Shown here: piece by piece, positions 5,205 to 5,542 of the stretch
How positions within the stretch are numbered: position 1 is the stretch's first letter
How the letters are laid out: every line of letters starts with the position of its first letter
Assembly: GCA_948888345.1 (NCBI GenBank)
Contig: CAQTPN010000068.1
Span: 1 to 5,542, forward strand
DNA length: 5,542 nt
Direction of reading: 5' to 3'
DNA from: an uncultured bacterium
GTDB taxonomy: Bacteria > Cyanobacteriota > Vampirovibrionia > Gastranaerophilales > Gastranaerophilaceae
The notes under the pieces: model-generated
Database searches by the model: none
Told to the model about the DNA's origin: nothing
What the model saw: only the letters and a program-made list of their open reading frames with translations
Made by a program: the position numbers and the translations under genes

Positions 5205-5542
5205 TTATGCCTTTAAAAGTTTCTCTTTAATAAGGTCGCCCATTTTGCGTGTACCGATAAGCTCCTTGCCGTCAGACATAATATCTGCTGTTCTGTAGCC
5301 GTCTTTCAGTACATCTTTAATTGATTTTTCAATTAAATCATAAGCTTCATTCATCTTAAACGAATATTTAAGCATCATGCCTGCTGAAAGTATCGTTGCA
5401 ATCGGATTTACAACATCCTTACCCCTTAAATCAGGCGCAGAACCATGGATAGGTTCATACAAAGCTGTTTTTGCATTTTCTCCGAGACTTGCAGAGGGTA
5501 ATAACCCTAAAGACCCTGAAAGCATTGAAGCCTCATCCGATA
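5205..5542 (-). CDS. leuB: 3-isopropylmalate dehydrogenase, C-terminal part (cut by window edge)
   Basis: The last 112 or so residues of the NAD-dependent enzyme that oxidises and decarboxylates 3-isopropylmalate to 2-oxoisocaproate in leucine biosynthesis. The frame stays open to the window edge. It begins SDEASML, where the Asp belongs to the metal- and substrate-binding motif, and continues with [12 protein letters not shown]. Next is [18 protein letters not shown], the family's adenine/NAD-binding loop, and then [15 protein letters not shown]. The HGSAPD-type loop favours NAD-dependent IPMDH over isocitrate dehydrogenase; tartrate or homoisocitrate dehydrogenases are less likely alternatives. 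The C-terminal end ([17 protein letters not shown]) looks intact. The racemase gene follows after 3 nt on the same strand, so the pair is almost certainly co-transcribed; no other leu gene is in the window. Confidence 0.93.
   Translation of the reverse strand, partial: SDEASMLSGSLGLLPSASLGENAKTALYEPIHGSAPDLRGKDVVNPIATILSAGMMLKYSFKMNEAYDLIEKSIKDVLKDGYRTADIMSDGKELIGTRKMGDLIKEKLLKA

Noticed and set aside
1..5542. A mobile element, CRISPR or defence system
   Set aside because: No transposase, integrase, repeat-spacer array, nuclease or helicase motif was seen; base use looks even across the window.

Overview
This window comes from an AT-rich bacterial genome with tightly packed genes. TGA is used as an ordinary stop (end of the racemase gene) and Trp is TGG, so the standard bacterial code applies. 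A TonB-type C-terminal domain on an exported protein suggests a Gram-negative or diderm cell. The large number of cysteines in several proteins would suit an anaerobe. A gut Vampirovibrionia/Gastranaerophilales-type bacterium is one guess for the source, but nothing here fixes the taxon. There are no RNA genes, insertion sequences, CRISPR arrays or phage genes, and no gene-free stretch over 300 bases.

Layout, left (+ strand, 18-3314): a four-gene cassette that looks like one operon. It holds an MtnX-like HAD phosphatase, a class III PLP aminotransferase overlapping it by 38 nt, an alpha/beta hydrolase whose nucleophile position is Cys instead of Ser, and a small four-helix membrane protein that starts at TTG behind a strong Shine-Dalgarno sequence. 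The gene order suggests a small-molecule pathway: dephosphorylate, transaminate, then acyl transfer or hydrolysis, next to a membrane protein. The product cannot be named from the sequence. This is the most interesting part of the window.

Middle (+ strand, 3394-4032): after a 79-nt gap with a plausible promoter comes a stand-alone gene for a zinc-ribbon, two-helix, bacterial PH-like membrane protein. It runs head-on into the next gene with only 5 nt between the two stop codons.

Right (- strand, 5542-4038): the 3' end of leuB (3-isopropylmalate dehydrogenase, leucine biosynthesis), then an aspartate/glutamate racemase gene of the YgeA type 3 nt downstream, then, after 63 nt, a short exported protein with a TonB-like C-terminal domain. 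The racemase carries the Thr83/Cys197 active-site pair in place of the usual Cys/Cys. Its gene contains a perfect 19-bp inverted repeat with an 8-nt loop, entirely inside the coding sequence, which is the most striking DNA-level structure in the window.
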